This document shows, piece by piece, positions 1 to 7,859 of a DNA stretch of 8,907 bases. The DNA is from an uncultured Clostridiaceae bacterium (GTDB lineage Bacteria > Bacillota > Clostridia > Lachnospirales > Lachnospiraceae). The notes under the pieces were generated by a model. It was not told the DNA's origin and searched no databases. It saw nothing but the letters and a program-made list of their open reading frames with translations. Each line of letters begins with the position of its first letter. Position 1 is the stretch's first letter. A program made the translations under genes and the position numbers. The stretch is from assembly GCA_947175805.1 (NCBI GenBank), contig CAMWOF010000084.1:1-8907 (forward strand), in the 5' to 3' direction.

Positions 1-1827
1 CTCCATCATAGCTTTCGTCTCCACACCCTCCACAACAATTTTCATATTCATATCTTTAATCATGCGGATGGTGTTTTCCAGTATCACAAGCATTTTCGGA
101 TTGTCCTTCGTGTTGGTGAAGCTTTTATCCAGCTTGACGAGATGGAGTGGGAGGGATGCAATCCGCCGGATATTGGAATAACCGGTGCCGTAATCGTCCA
201 AAGAAAAACTGATGCCTGCGCTCGTCAGCTCCTTTAGGTTCTCCATCATTACATTTTGGGAGTAGGAGGCGGCAGTCTCGGTAATTTCAAGATTAATCTG
301 TCCGGGGCTTACGTTGTACATATCCAGAGTGCCTAAAATATTTTTGGCAAGATTATTCTGCATACACTGGGCAACGGAAAGATTTACTTCAATATAATCA
401 ATGCCCAAATCCCGATATTCTTCGCTGCTGATAAATTTGCACACCTCATCGATAACAAATGCGCCAATCTTGTGGATGGCTCCGCTCTTCTCTGCGGCGG
501 GAATAAAAATCTCCGGAGAAATAAAACCGTATTTTTCATTTTTGAGCCGGAGCAGGGCTTCTGCAGAATTAAAACGCTGTTCATCCACGGAGTAGATTGG
601 CTGGTAGTAGACCTCAAAGCTGTGGTCTGCCAGTGCCTGCTCCATAATGCGGTCAATATCCCGCATAATGTCATAGTGTTCCTTTTTAAAGATATCGGAG
701 GCGTACAGCACCTCGCCGGTGTAGGGTTTGTTGTTTAAATCATTGCCAAATGCCAGCAGGGCGTCTATGTCGCTGATATCCTCTGGGTATCGGGCAATAC
801 ACACATGCGCCACAAGGCTAATCTCCATCTGATTTAATAAAATGCCGGGCTTTAATGCGCGGCAAACCAGCCGGGCAGTCTCCGATGTCTGTCCAAAATG
901 CTGGTTGTCTATGACGATGCGGAACTTGCCCTGTCCGAGATAATAGAGCTCTGCATTGATGTGCTGGTTCCGGTTCAGTGCGTTTAGCTGATTGGCAATA
1001 CTGCGCAGCAGCCGGTTCATGCTGTCATAGCCCAGCATATCAAAAACCACCTGGTAATTGATAATGTTGAGCATGATAATTTCCATCGGCTTTTTTGTAA
1101 TGCTGCTGTTCTGCATATTTTTAACATATGCGCTGAGCTTAAGCAGACCGGTATGATTGTTCACTAACTCCTCCGGGCGCTGAATCATCATGGAGATATA
1201 GGTAAGGGCAATTGCACCCACAAACAGCTCCAGAACCATGCGCGGGAAGAAAAACTGAATGGCCGCCACAATCATCATCAGAGGGAACATGGACAGCAGG
1301 ATATAGAATCTTGGCGCGGAAAACAGTGTACGAAACCGCCACAAATACAGGAAACCGTAAAGTACATAAAAGGCGGACAGAACATACAAAAAAATGAAAC
1401 CGCTTCCACGGGTATAGGCATCATTAGCATCCAGATAATAGATGAAATTTGTAAAAGGATTGACAGCCATGAAAATGAGCATAATTCCGTATGGCAGAGC
1501 AACGGTAAAGCGCAGCCAGCGTTTTTTGTGCAGCACATGCCAGGTATCTGTAATGGCGAACAAATATAAAATATAGAAGGGTATCGTAGAGTTATGCGCC
1601 AGTAGATAAACAGAATGTGCAATATGTTTTGCCAATATATTTCCGGCGCCTAACCGATCCAGATTCAGGGCACACACATCCGCTGTCGCAGCAACCAGGG
1701 TTACGACAATTACAAATAAAAAGAATTGATTCAATTTTCCTCGTATCATTTTACGGTATATGGTTGTAACTAATAAAACCAAAAGTAAAATGAATGCGCA
1801 ATAATCAAAATAGACGATTTTTTCCAT
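1..1827 (-). CDS. Membrane-anchored EAL-domain cyclic-di-GMP phosphodiesterase with degenerate GGDEF domain (3' end missing)
   Basis: The frame is open from an ATG at 1827 to the left edge (609 codons, no stop), so the extreme C terminus lies outside the window. Residues about 4-215 hold around seven hydrophobic segments, a 7TM-type input domain. Residues about 226-375 look like a GGDEF fold (it begins TGLLKLSAYV), but the signature reads GQGKF at 298-302, so cyclase activity is unlikely. The EAL domain starts near 395 and keeps the residues expected for catalysis: Q409 (YYQP), E423 in AEALLR, N482 in VNLS, E514 in LEITE, D544-D545 in DDYGTGYS, K565 in VKLDKSF and E600 in EGVET. By family knowledge it should hydrolyse c-di-GMP to pGpG at the inner face of the membrane. 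An AAGGGG ribosome binding site at 1835-1840 supports the start. It follows the ABC operon on the same strand after 144 bases and has its own promoter, so it is probably a separate unit. Confidence 0.93.
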   Translation of the reverse strand, partial: MEKIVYFDYCAFILLLVLLVTTIYRKMIRGKLNQFFLFVIVVTLVAATADVCALNLDRLGAGNILAKHIAHSVYLLAHNSTIPFYILYLFAITDTWHVLHKKRWLRFTVALPYGIMLIFMAVNPFTNFIYYLDANDAYTRGSGFIFLYVLSAFYVLYGFLYLWRFRTLFSAPRFYILLSMFPLMMIVAAIQFFFPRMVLELFVGAIALTYISMMIQRPEELVNNHTGLLKLSAYVKNMQNSSITKKPMEIIMLNIINYQVVFDMLGYDSMNRLLRSIANQLNALNRNQHINAELYYLGQGKFRIVIDNQHFGQTSETARLVCRALKPGILLNQMEISLVAHVCIARYPEDISDIDALLAFGNDLNNKPYTGEVLYASDIFKKEHYDIMRDIDRIMEQALADHSFEVYYQPIYSVDEQRFNSAEALLRLKNEKYGFISPEIFIPAAEKSGAIHKIGAFVIDEVCKFISSEEYRDLGIDYIEVNLSVAQCMQNNLAKNILGTLDMYNVSPGQINLEITETAASYSQNVMMENLKELTSAGISFSLDDYGTGYSNIRRIASLPLHLVKLDKSFTNTKDNPKMLVILENTIRMIKDMNMKIVVEGVETKAMME

Positions 1828-1854
1828 GGTACAGCCCCTTTGCACTATGAAAAA

Positions 1855-1883
1855 ATGATAACATATTTGGTGAGTTTTTACAA
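1855..1883 (-). promoter_or_regulatory. Putative sigma-A promoter of the EAL gene
   Basis: Read on the minus strand, TTGTAA (1883-1878) is followed by a 17-base spacer and TATCAT (1860-1855), five of six matches to the -10 consensus. The predicted start is near 1848, giving a leader of about 21 bases to the ATG at 1827. The rest of the gap (1884-1971) shows no clear terminator: CCGTAG at 1886-1891 and CTACGG at 1944-1949 are complementary but 52 bases apart, with no U-run. Confidence 0.55.
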
Positions 1884-1971
1884 TGCCGTAGATGCTTTTT
1901 AAGTCTCTGTGTAACACCTGCTTACAACTTTTTGATACAGTAACTACGGAAAGTACAGCGCCCCAATCCTG

Positions 1972-4287
1972 CTACTTACTCATCCATTGATACAATCCAT
2001 ATAAAGAAAACCAACCTGCCGCCTTTACCTTAAGACTCTGTAAAATCAGTGGCACCAACAGCAAAAGAAACGAGAAAAACAAGGTCTGAAAATAGCTTTT
2101 ACATCTTGAAGAAATACCATAAATAATCCCGGAAATAAAAATAGCCACAGCTATCTGCGTAAGCATAGCAGCTAATAAAAAGGCAATAATCGGCAGCCCC
2201 TGCAAACTGCCATGATAACCATAAATATGTGCCATTGGCTCCAACCCATGATGCAGGGGAAAACTCTCCACAATATGAAATACTCTCACAACCCACATAC
2301 AGAGCAGCAAAGTACATGACGCCAATACACATACCATGCCCTTCTTTATCATAATCTGTCCTCTTCCTACCCTTGTGGCAGAAAGCAGATTCCATGATTT
2401 TTTCTGATATTCCATGGTCATTACATTGCCAAACGCCAGTATCAAAACCAGAGTGAGTATAAGAAACTGGCTGAAAAAACGATTATCCAACATGCCAAAC
2501 AAATAACGGTAGCCTGTGTCATATACAAAGCTCCCACCATCATTTTTTACAGTCTCATACTGTGAAAGCACTCTTTGAAATGATGGATAAAAAACAGTCT
2601 CTAAATACCATGGCTGCTTTAAATCCTCACCTGCAATCTCGGTGATTTCTCCTTCTGAAATCATTTTATCGATTTCCTCAATCTTTGCAAATGCATCCTC
2701 ATACCTTTTTTCTTCTGCCGCTATCATAGCTGCCTTCTCATCAGTTAATTTTCCCTCAAGCTCCAGCATGATATCCCGATAATATTGTTCTTGGGCAGAA
2801 GAAGAATAGTGAACGGATAATGTGCCGCTTATCAGCCAGACCGCACCGCTTAGAAGAACAAGGAGACCATGCTGGATAATCAAGAGCTTATAAGCCTCAT
2901 AATACAGCAGCCCATGACATCTGTCACCAAGCAATCCCTTTACCTTTGCTTTCAAACGAGATACAGAAGAAAAAGCTTTCCCTGTCTGTGCCCCTTCCAT
3001 CCAGAGCCTTTTTCCTCTTGCAAAAGCTGCTGCCGACAACAAAACTCCAAGCAGCATACATGCTATAATGACTATCCATGTCAGATTCAGACGTCTCACC
3101 GGATAGCCAAACAGATTCATATTCAGGTAACCGCCATAAATCTGCCCTGTCTTTAGAAGTCCAAACACATTCAAATATTTAAAGGGCTTAAAATCTGAGT
3201 ATGCCGGAATCCATGTATACAGACAAAAACTTACTGCAAATACAATACATGCTGCAAAATACGGTACAAAACGCTTACAGCTGCAAATGGACATCAGCAC
3301 CAGAAGAAGTCCCATGATAAATATGACCATTGCTTTTGTAACCACCGAAAGACATATATATTCGAGAATTGTGACAGACAGACAACTCTCCATATATGGC
3401 GCCAGTGACTGCAGTGGAACCATAAAATCAACAAAGCCTGCACTACATCCCACAAACAAAAGATTGGCACCATAAAATAAGATTGTCAGCAAAAAACAAT
3501 TAATAAAGAGGGCAGCAATTCTTGCAATGATGTCTTGCCAAATACCATTCCTTGTAATCCTCGTAACGAAAAACAACCCCTTCTCTTTTTCCTCTGTAAT
3601 CAGTCCTCCCACAAACAGACAAAGCAACAGAAACAACAGTACATCGGATACCCCTCCTTCCATAGCTGCCTTGACAGGCTTTGCCGGATACCACAGCACG
3701 TCTTTTGCTGTCAGATTTTTATAATCCGCTGCACTTTGCTGCAGATTCCGACCGGTAAAACCATCTGTCTCCTCCTTCTGAAAAATAGAAATACCCGCTT
3801 TCTTATCCTTATTGCTTTGTACCTCCTGCAAATATACATTATAATCCGACACCTTCTCCATCTCTTCATACAGCCCGTCTATAAAGCTGCTCTCCGCCTC
3901 TAAGCTATCTGTATACTTTAAATATGCACCGCTCTCATAGCATTCCCGATACGCCTCAAACATGCCGGGATGCTGTGCCAGCTCCTGCTTTAGAAGCTCC
4001 TGCCCCATTTCCCCTCCTATGGAGCGCAAAGTCAGAACCTGCTGCACATGAAGCACGCCGTCCATTGTCTCCTTTAATGTCCTGACATAGTCACTCCGCT
4101 CTGATGCGGACATACCCGAAATATCCCTTTGAAATGCTTTGAGGGAAGAAAAAGATGCATCCACTTCTCCCGGTAGATTTTGATACCAGAGTACAAATAT
4201 ATTGCATAACAGTAATAACATTACCGCCACAAGATAACTGCGCTTCCTCCAGATTTTCGCCAGCTCATAGACTGTCAGTCGAAGCAT
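1972..4287 (-). CDS. ABC-2-type transporter permease, internally duplicated (771 aa)
   Basis: This is the membrane subunit of the transporter whose ATPase lies immediately upstream. It has two similar halves. Each starts with a short cytoplasmic YE-x-x-K helix and a membrane span (near residues 18-35 and 469-490), then a large extracytoplasmic region (about 36-212 and 491-602), then a cluster of spans. Each cluster has an acidic/basic cytoplasmic turn after its first helix (TEEKEKGLFFVTR near 231-243; TMEYQKKSWNLLSATR near 624-639), the usual place for ATPase contact in ABC-2 permeases. The second outer domain contains a charged, probably coiled-coil stretch (about 500-550). I chose the ATG at 4287 because AGGAGG at 4297-4302 sits 9 bases upstream. 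A longer reading from TTG at 4311 would place this ribosome binding site inside the gene. The start overlaps the ATPase end by 23 bases, implying translational coupling. The substrate is unknown; export or removal of a peptide or lipid is an inference from context. Confidence 0.9.
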   Translation of the reverse strand: MLRLTVYELAKIWRKRSYLVAVMLLLLCNIFVLWYQNLPGEVDASFSSLKAFQRDISGMSASERSDYVRTLKETMDGVLHVQQVLTLRSIGGEMGQELLKQELAQHPGMFEAYRECYESGAYLKYTDSLEAESSFIDGLYEEMEKVSDYNVYLQEVQSNKDKKAGISIFQKEETDGFTGRNLQQSAADYKNLTAKDVLWYPAKPVKAAMEGGVSDVLLFLLLCLFVGGLITEEKEKGLFFVTRITRNGIWQDIIARIAALFINCFLLTILFYGANLLFVGCSAGFVDFMVPLQSLAPYMESCLSVTILEYICLSVVTKAMVIFIMGLLLVLMSICSCKRFVPYFAACIVFAVSFCLYTWIPAYSDFKPFKYLNVFGLLKTGQIYGGYLNMNLFGYPVRRLNLTWIVIIACMLLGVLLSAAAFARGKRLWMEGAQTGKAFSSVSRLKAKVKGLLGDRCHGLLYYEAYKLLIIQHGLLVLLSGAVWLISGTLSVHYSSSAQEQYYRDIMLELEGKLTDEKAAMIAAEEKRYEDAFAKIEEIDKMISEGEITEIAGEDLKQPWYLETVFYPSFQRVLSQYETVKNDGGSFVYDTGYRYLFGMLDNRFFSQFLILTLVLILAFGNVMTMEYQKKSWNLLSATRVGRGQIMIKKGMVCVLASCTLLLCMWVVRVFHIVESFPLHHGLEPMAHIYGYHGSLQGLPIIAFLLAAMLTQIAVAIFISGIIYGISSRCKSYFQTLFFSFLLLLVPLILQSLKVKAAGWFSLYGLYQWMSK

Positions 4288-5014
4288 TTTCCTCTCCCTC
4301 CTGTTCTCCAAAAATGTGCATATATACCTGTTCTAAATCATCTGCCCCCTTGTATTTTCCACAAAGAGCATCCACTGTATCCTGATCAATTACGGTTCCT
4401 TCCTTCAGCAAAATAATCTCTTTTGCAATACTCTGAATATCCGATACCACATGGGTAGATACCAAAATAATTTTCTCTCTGGAAATTTCTTTAATCTTTT
4501 CCCGGATACGCACTCTCTCCTTGGGGTCCAAGCCGGCCGTGGGCTCGTCTAAGATTATAAGACCGGGATTTCCCATTACTGCCTGTGCAATCAAAATCCG
4601 CTGTTTCATTCCGCCGGAATAGGTTCCGATTGCAGAATCTGCTGCTTCCTGCAAATTTACATAAGACAATACCCTGTCCACCTCTTCCCTGATGTGTTTT
4701 CGTGAAATCCCTTTTAACACTGCCATATATTTTAAGAAATCCCGTCCTGAAAATGCATCATAAAGCCCCTGCTGCTGGGGCGCATATCCCAGAATACTGC
4801 GATATTTCACGCCCAGAGATCTTATCTCCTCTTCCTCCCACATTACAGCTCCGGTGTCCGGACGCAGATTTCCGGTAATAATATTCATCAGCGTAGATTT
4901 ACCTGCACCATTCGGTCCAAGAAGACCGTATATTCCCTCGGTAAGCTCCAGACTCACACTTGAAAGGGCCTGTTTACTGCCATAGCTTTTACTGATTTCC
5001 CTAAGCTTTAGCAT
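4265..5014 (-). CDS. ABC transporter ATP-binding protein (249 aa)
   Basis: This is a complete nucleotide-binding subunit that powers the duplicated permease encoded next. All canonical motifs are visible: Walker A GPNGAGKST at 33-41, Q-loop glutamine at 80 (YAPQ), signature YSGGMKQR at 132-139, Walker B LIILDEP at 152-158 with catalytic E157, D-loop GLDP at 161-164, and switch histidine H188 in STHVV. The sequence style (GIYGLLGPNGAGKST, SGGMKQR) is that of ATPases paired with ABC-2 permeases, a group that includes bacitracin and lantibiotic-immunity transporters; this class call rests on family knowledge. The ATG at 5014 is preceded by AAGGGAG at 5025-5031. The gene follows the lipoprotein after 42 bases and overlaps the permease by 23. 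The short acidic C-terminal tail (EQEGEENASTDSL) is where the permease ribosome binding site is embedded. Confidence 0.95.
   Translation of the reverse strand: MLKLREISKSYGSKQALSSVSLELTEGIYGLLGPNGAGKSTLMNIITGNLRPDTGAVMWEEEEIRSLGVKYRSILGYAPQQQGLYDAFSGRDFLKYMAVLKGISRKHIREEVDRVLSYVNLQEAADSAIGTYSGGMKQRILIAQAVMGNPGLIILDEPTAGLDPKERVRIREKIKEISREKIILVSTHVVSDIQSIAKEIILLKEGTVIDQDTVDALCGKYKGADDLEQVYMHIFGEQEGEENASTDSL
4297..4302 (-). promoter_or_regulatory. Ribosome binding site that fixes the permease start
   Basis: A perfect AGGAGG (minus strand) lies 9 bases before the ATG at 4287, inside the 3' end of the ATPase gene. The upstream in-frame TTG at 4311 has no comparable site, so the shorter 771-residue product is preferred. 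Confidence 0.75.
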
Positions 5015-5056
5015 ATTTCTTCATCTCCCTTCTTTCTCAAATCAGACACACCTTCA

Positions 5057-6496
5057 CTACTGCCCGGAGCTAATCATCTGTATCGCTTGGAATGCATCCC
5101 TTCCCTGATATAAATCTTCCTTTGCAATGAGTGCCATTTTATATTGATTGATTTCATAGGAATCATCACCGGCAGGTGTAGCGTCATAATCATAGACAAC
5201 CAGCATACTGTCACGGGTCTCACCAAGAAGCTCCAGAGCCCAGCCGAGACTTTTATTTACCAGCCCGGAATGTAATACCTCTCCGGTGTCAAGCTTAACA
5301 CTATACATGGTATGGTCTCCGCCATAATCAAAGCAGCACACTGCTTCATCCGTGACATAGTGAATATCATTACATTTAACATCAGCAAGCTTCCTCTCCT
5401 CTCCGGTTGTCAGATTTACCTCCTGTATACTTCCCGTCCCCTCTATGCCAAGATACAGCTTATCATCTTTTATGGCGCTGCTGTGTATATTTGCATTTGA
5501 AACGGATTTTACCGTCCTGATATCTCCCGTTTCAACAGACAGTGTTTCATAAACCGACTGGGAAGTGGCATAGGCTTCTTTCCATATTGCATCATCAAAT
5601 TCCTCTTCAGGAGAAAGCTCCCTGTCATATCTCGTACTGAAAAGCACCAGATATTCACCATAACAGCCCATAATATTGCGTCTGATACCATCCTGCATAT
5701 CCAGAGAGCACACCTCTTTTGCAGTACCGGTGTTCACATCTATAAGCACAAGTGCGGATTGGGCAGATGTTGTATAGGTATTGTTCTCCTTCTGCTCTGT
5801 ACTCAATATTTTTTCCACCACATAAATCCCCTGTTCATCCGTCATGATTCTGTCTTCCACTGTATATTTACTGTCGAAGGTATAAACCTTCTCCCGATGA
5901 GAACCGTCCAAATTCATGGAATACAGGGTTGCACATAGTTTTTCTGGCAAAACGGCAGTGTCATCTCCAATATAATTCATGCTCATCGACCCATCCATAT
6001 CATAGTCCCTGCTCAATAAATAGAGCCTATCCCCATAAATAAACAGACAAGAATCATGTCCAAACTCCTCAGCATCAAAAACCGCACTGCAGTCTGGTGT
6101 ATCATGGCTGCACTCTGCATTGCTGCAAAGATAGATTTCCTGCCGGGTAGCAAAATCCACATACATCAGATGATAGCCGTAAGCTCCATCCTTTAGTTCC
6201 TCGGAAGATTCCGTAATATAATAATAGCCATCCTCTGTATTACAATGATGCATTTCACCTGTGGGATTCGCCATAGTAAGTCCCGTTACCCGTGTCTTGC
6301 TTTTGTCACTGGCATCTCCTGTCTGTACCTCCTGCCCACTTCCCCATGCAGTGCCATCCTCCTGCCCAACCTCATCCTCCTGCACAGCTTTTGTATCCGT
6401 ATTTTCCTGCTCCACAGTCATGCTGCACCCTGATAGAAAAAAGAGACAGCAATAAACCAGACACCAATATAAACAACACTTGAAAATTTTCAACAT
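5057..6496 (-). CDS. Exported lipoprotein, beta-propeller-like, with a CX4CXHX4C motif (479 aa)
   Basis: I cannot assign a named function. The N terminus is a lipoprotein signal (basic start, hydrophobic core, lipobox LSGC with lipidated C24), so the mature protein should be anchored outside the membrane. The signal core is unusually cysteine-rich (C7, C8, C12, C16, C17). Residues about 28-70 are an acidic, low-complexity linker. The remainder is mostly short beta-strands. Four regions end in a D/N/E-x-x-TG turn (near 253-257, 319-323, 360-365 and 401-405), plus several YYI, LYLL and LYSM strands, consistent with a blade-repeat (propeller) fold. C124, C129, H131 and C136 form a compact possible metal site near the first blade. 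The start is supported by AAGGAGGT at 6504-6511, 7 bases from the ATG at 6496. Lying between a histidine kinase and an ABC pair, it could be a substrate-binding, sensor-accessory or immunity lipoprotein; that role is inference. Confidence 0.88.
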   Translation of the reverse strand: MLKIFKCCLYWCLVYCCLFFLSGCSMTVEQENTDTKAVQEDEVGQEDGTAWGSGQEVQTGDASDKSKTRVTGLTMANPTGEMHHCNTEDGYYYITESSEELKDGAYGYHLMYVDFATRQEIYLCSNAECSHDTPDCSAVFDAEEFGHDSCLFIYGDRLYLLSRDYDMDGSMSMNYIGDDTAVLPEKLCATLYSMNLDGSHREKVYTFDSKYTVEDRIMTDEQGIYVVEKILSTEQKENNTYTTSAQSALVLIDVNTGTAKEVCSLDMQDGIRRNIMGCYGEYLVLFSTRYDRELSPEEEFDDAIWKEAYATSQSVYETLSVETGDIRTVKSVSNANIHSSAIKDDKLYLGIEGTGSIQEVNLTTGEERKLADVKCNDIHYVTDEAVCCFDYGGDHTMYSVKLDTGEVLHSGLVNKSLGWALELLGETRDSMLVVYDYDATPAGDDSYEINQYKMALIAKEDLYQGRDAFQAIQMISSGQ

Positions 6497-6503
6497 AAAA
6501 AAG

Positions 6504-6526
6504 ACCTCCTTGTTTTTCTTAACAAG
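6504..6526 (-). promoter_or_regulatory. Lipoprotein ribosome binding site with an abutting small hairpin
   Basis: On the minus strand, CTTGTT (6526-6521) can pair with AACAAG (6514-6509) around a 6-base loop. The 3' arm shares three bases with the AAGGAGGT ribosome binding site (6511-6504). The stem is short and AT-rich, so any effect on translation would be weak. A transcript starting near 6523 would lack part of the 5' arm, whereas read-through RNA from the kinase gene would contain it. Confidence 0.35.
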
Positions 6527-6529
6527 AAG

Positions 6530-6561
6530 ATCTTAATTGATAATCGTCAATATTTTGTCAA
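6530..6561 (-). promoter_or_regulatory. Putative internal regulated promoter: tandem TTGAC repeat plus -10-like TAAGAT
   Basis: On the minus strand, TTGAC at 6561-6557 and TTGAC at 6550-6546 are separated by 6 bases. After another 10 bases comes TAAGAT (6535-6530), which keeps the first T, second A and final T of the -10 consensus. The spacing is identical to the stronger element before the response regulator gene. The first repeat overlaps the kinase stop codon. Transcription would start near 6523, just ahead of the lipoprotein ribosome binding site. It is probably bound by the operon's own OmpR-family regulator (inference). Confidence 0.55.
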
Positions 6562-7859
6562 AATCCTATTATTATTTTCACACAGGCTCCCACATCCTGA
6601 TTAGATAAGGAAATACTGCCTCCATGTTTTCGGCAGAGAATCCGGCATATGGCAATTCCCATACCCATGTGTCCATCCTCCGCCTCCTTTGCAGCGAAAT
6701 AGCTGTCTCCTTTTATTATGCGGTCTGAAAATCCCGGACCATCATCTATAACCTGTACACAAAGCCTGTCCGAAGAAACAGCAGCAGAGATTGTCACTTT
6801 AGTTTTTGCAAAGCGAAGTGCATTTTGCAGTATATTTTCCAAAATGCGATAGACTACCTGTATATCCAGCTTTACCGTATCCGAAACACCAGCTTCCATC
6901 TCCGGTTCCGGCATCATAAGCTGAATGCTCTTCTGCTCCGCCAGCATCACAAAATCTGCTCTCAGCTTCGCATAATAATCCTTCACATTAACGGTCTCTG
7001 GCCTGATATCGATTTCCTCCATATGATTCAGCTCCCGCACAGATTCTGTATAACGCTCTAACCGCCTGACAGCAGCATCTATATTGCCGATATTTTTTAC
7101 CAGCTCCTCCTTGGACATCTTATCATTATCAAGATGTATCTGCAGATATTCCGTATAACCCTCTATGATAGCAATTGGATTTCTCAAATCATGCGCCACA
7201 GATGCCTGCAACAGCTTCTGATCCTCCAGCATATGCCAAAGTCTCTTATAGTTTTCATACAGCCTCCGCCGCATTTCTTCATAGGAACGGCAAAGATGCC
7301 CCATTTCATCCTCATTGTCATATCGGATATGAAAGTCCAGATTCTGTTCCATAATGTTATCCGAGGCCTCAGACAGCATATGAATCGGTGTCTCAAGCTT
7401 TCTTCTATAAAACCGGTATCCACACAGCAAAATTCCCACCAAAGAATAACACAGGGGAAGTAAAATCATTGCCACGCCTGCCGCCATATAAGCCAGCTTG
7501 CGCTTTGGTGTCAATGCTGTATAACTATTTTCCACCTTTGTAATCGCATATTTTGTGTCCAATGGAATCTCTTGCTCCACTTCTTGGTCATCTTCTTCTG
7601 CTACCAGGCGGGGCATTTCTGTTGCTTCATCATCCAGATACATCAAAACCGTTTCCTCTATCTTTTGGCCATTTGCATAAGTAGATTCTATCGTCAGATA
7701 TACTAAATTAGATTCCGGCAGCAAAAAGTGTCTGAAGGATACACAGCCCCAGATTGTAATAGCAGAGACACCCACAACCACAAGCATTGTCTCCACAACA
7801 GCCAGAACAAATGCCTTTTGCAGGGGCAGATTGTGAATTTTATTTTTTAATGTCTCCAT
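6558..7859 (-). CDS. Sensor histidine kinase, HAMP/HisKA/HATPase type (433 aa)
   Basis: This is a membrane sensor that should autophosphorylate and pass phosphate to the regulator encoded just upstream. Transmembrane helix 1 spans about residues 17-40, followed by an extracytoplasmic loop of roughly 80 residues. Helix 2 spans about 123-147, then a HAMP-like linker (about 152-205, containing ETPIHMLSEASD and DEMGHLCRSYEEM). The phosphoacceptor H-box is SVAHDLRNPIAII with H223. The ATPase domain shows the N-box ENILQNALRFAK (341-352; N342, N346), the G1 box DDGPGF (372-377) and the G2 box GMGIAI (399-404). The outer loop contains an acidic cluster near 88-97 (EEDDQEVEQE). The ATG at 7859 has a GGGGAG site at 7870-7875, and the gene overlaps the regulator by 13 bases, so the two are translationally coupled. 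It is full length with no missing catalytic residue. The signal is unknown. Confidence 0.95.
   Translation of the reverse strand: METLKNKIHNLPLQKAFVLAVVETMLVVVGVSAITIWGCVSFRHFLLPESNLVYLTIESTYANGQKIEETVLMYLDDEATEMPRLVAEEDDQEVEQEIPLDTKYAITKVENSYTALTPKRKLAYMAAGVAMILLPLCYSLVGILLCGYRFYRRKLETPIHMLSEASDNIMEQNLDFHIRYDNEDEMGHLCRSYEEMRRRLYENYKRLWHMLEDQKLLQASVAHDLRNPIAIIEGYTEYLQIHLDNDKMSKEELVKNIGNIDAAVRRLERYTESVRELNHMEEIDIRPETVNVKDYYAKLRADFVMLAEQKSIQLMMPEPEMEAGVSDTVKLDIQVVYRILENILQNALRFAKTKVTISAAVSSDRLCVQVIDDGPGFSDRIIKGDSYFAAKEAEDGHMGMGIAICRILCRKHGGSISLSNQDVGACVKIIIGF

Noticed and set aside
384..674. 96-codon minus-strand frame inside the EAL gene, and other short frames within the large genes
   Set aside because: They are shadows of frames with full domain evidence (EAL, permease, lipoprotein, kinase) and carry no motifs of their own.
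1886..1949. Inverted repeat CCGTAG ... CTACGG downstream of the permease as a terminator
   Set aside because: Only 6 bases pair across a 52-base loop and no T-run follows on the transcribed strand.
4288..4311. Extended permease N terminus from TTG at 4311
   Set aside because: The eight extra residues are encoded by the ribosome binding site region itself (AGGAGG at 4297-4302), which is well placed for the ATG at 4287.
6546..6561. TTGACA/TTGACG at the kinase-lipoprotein junction as an ordinary -35 box
   Set aside because: No -10-like hexamer lies 16-18 bases from either copy. The match to the spacing of the regulator promoter supports an operator-type reading instead.
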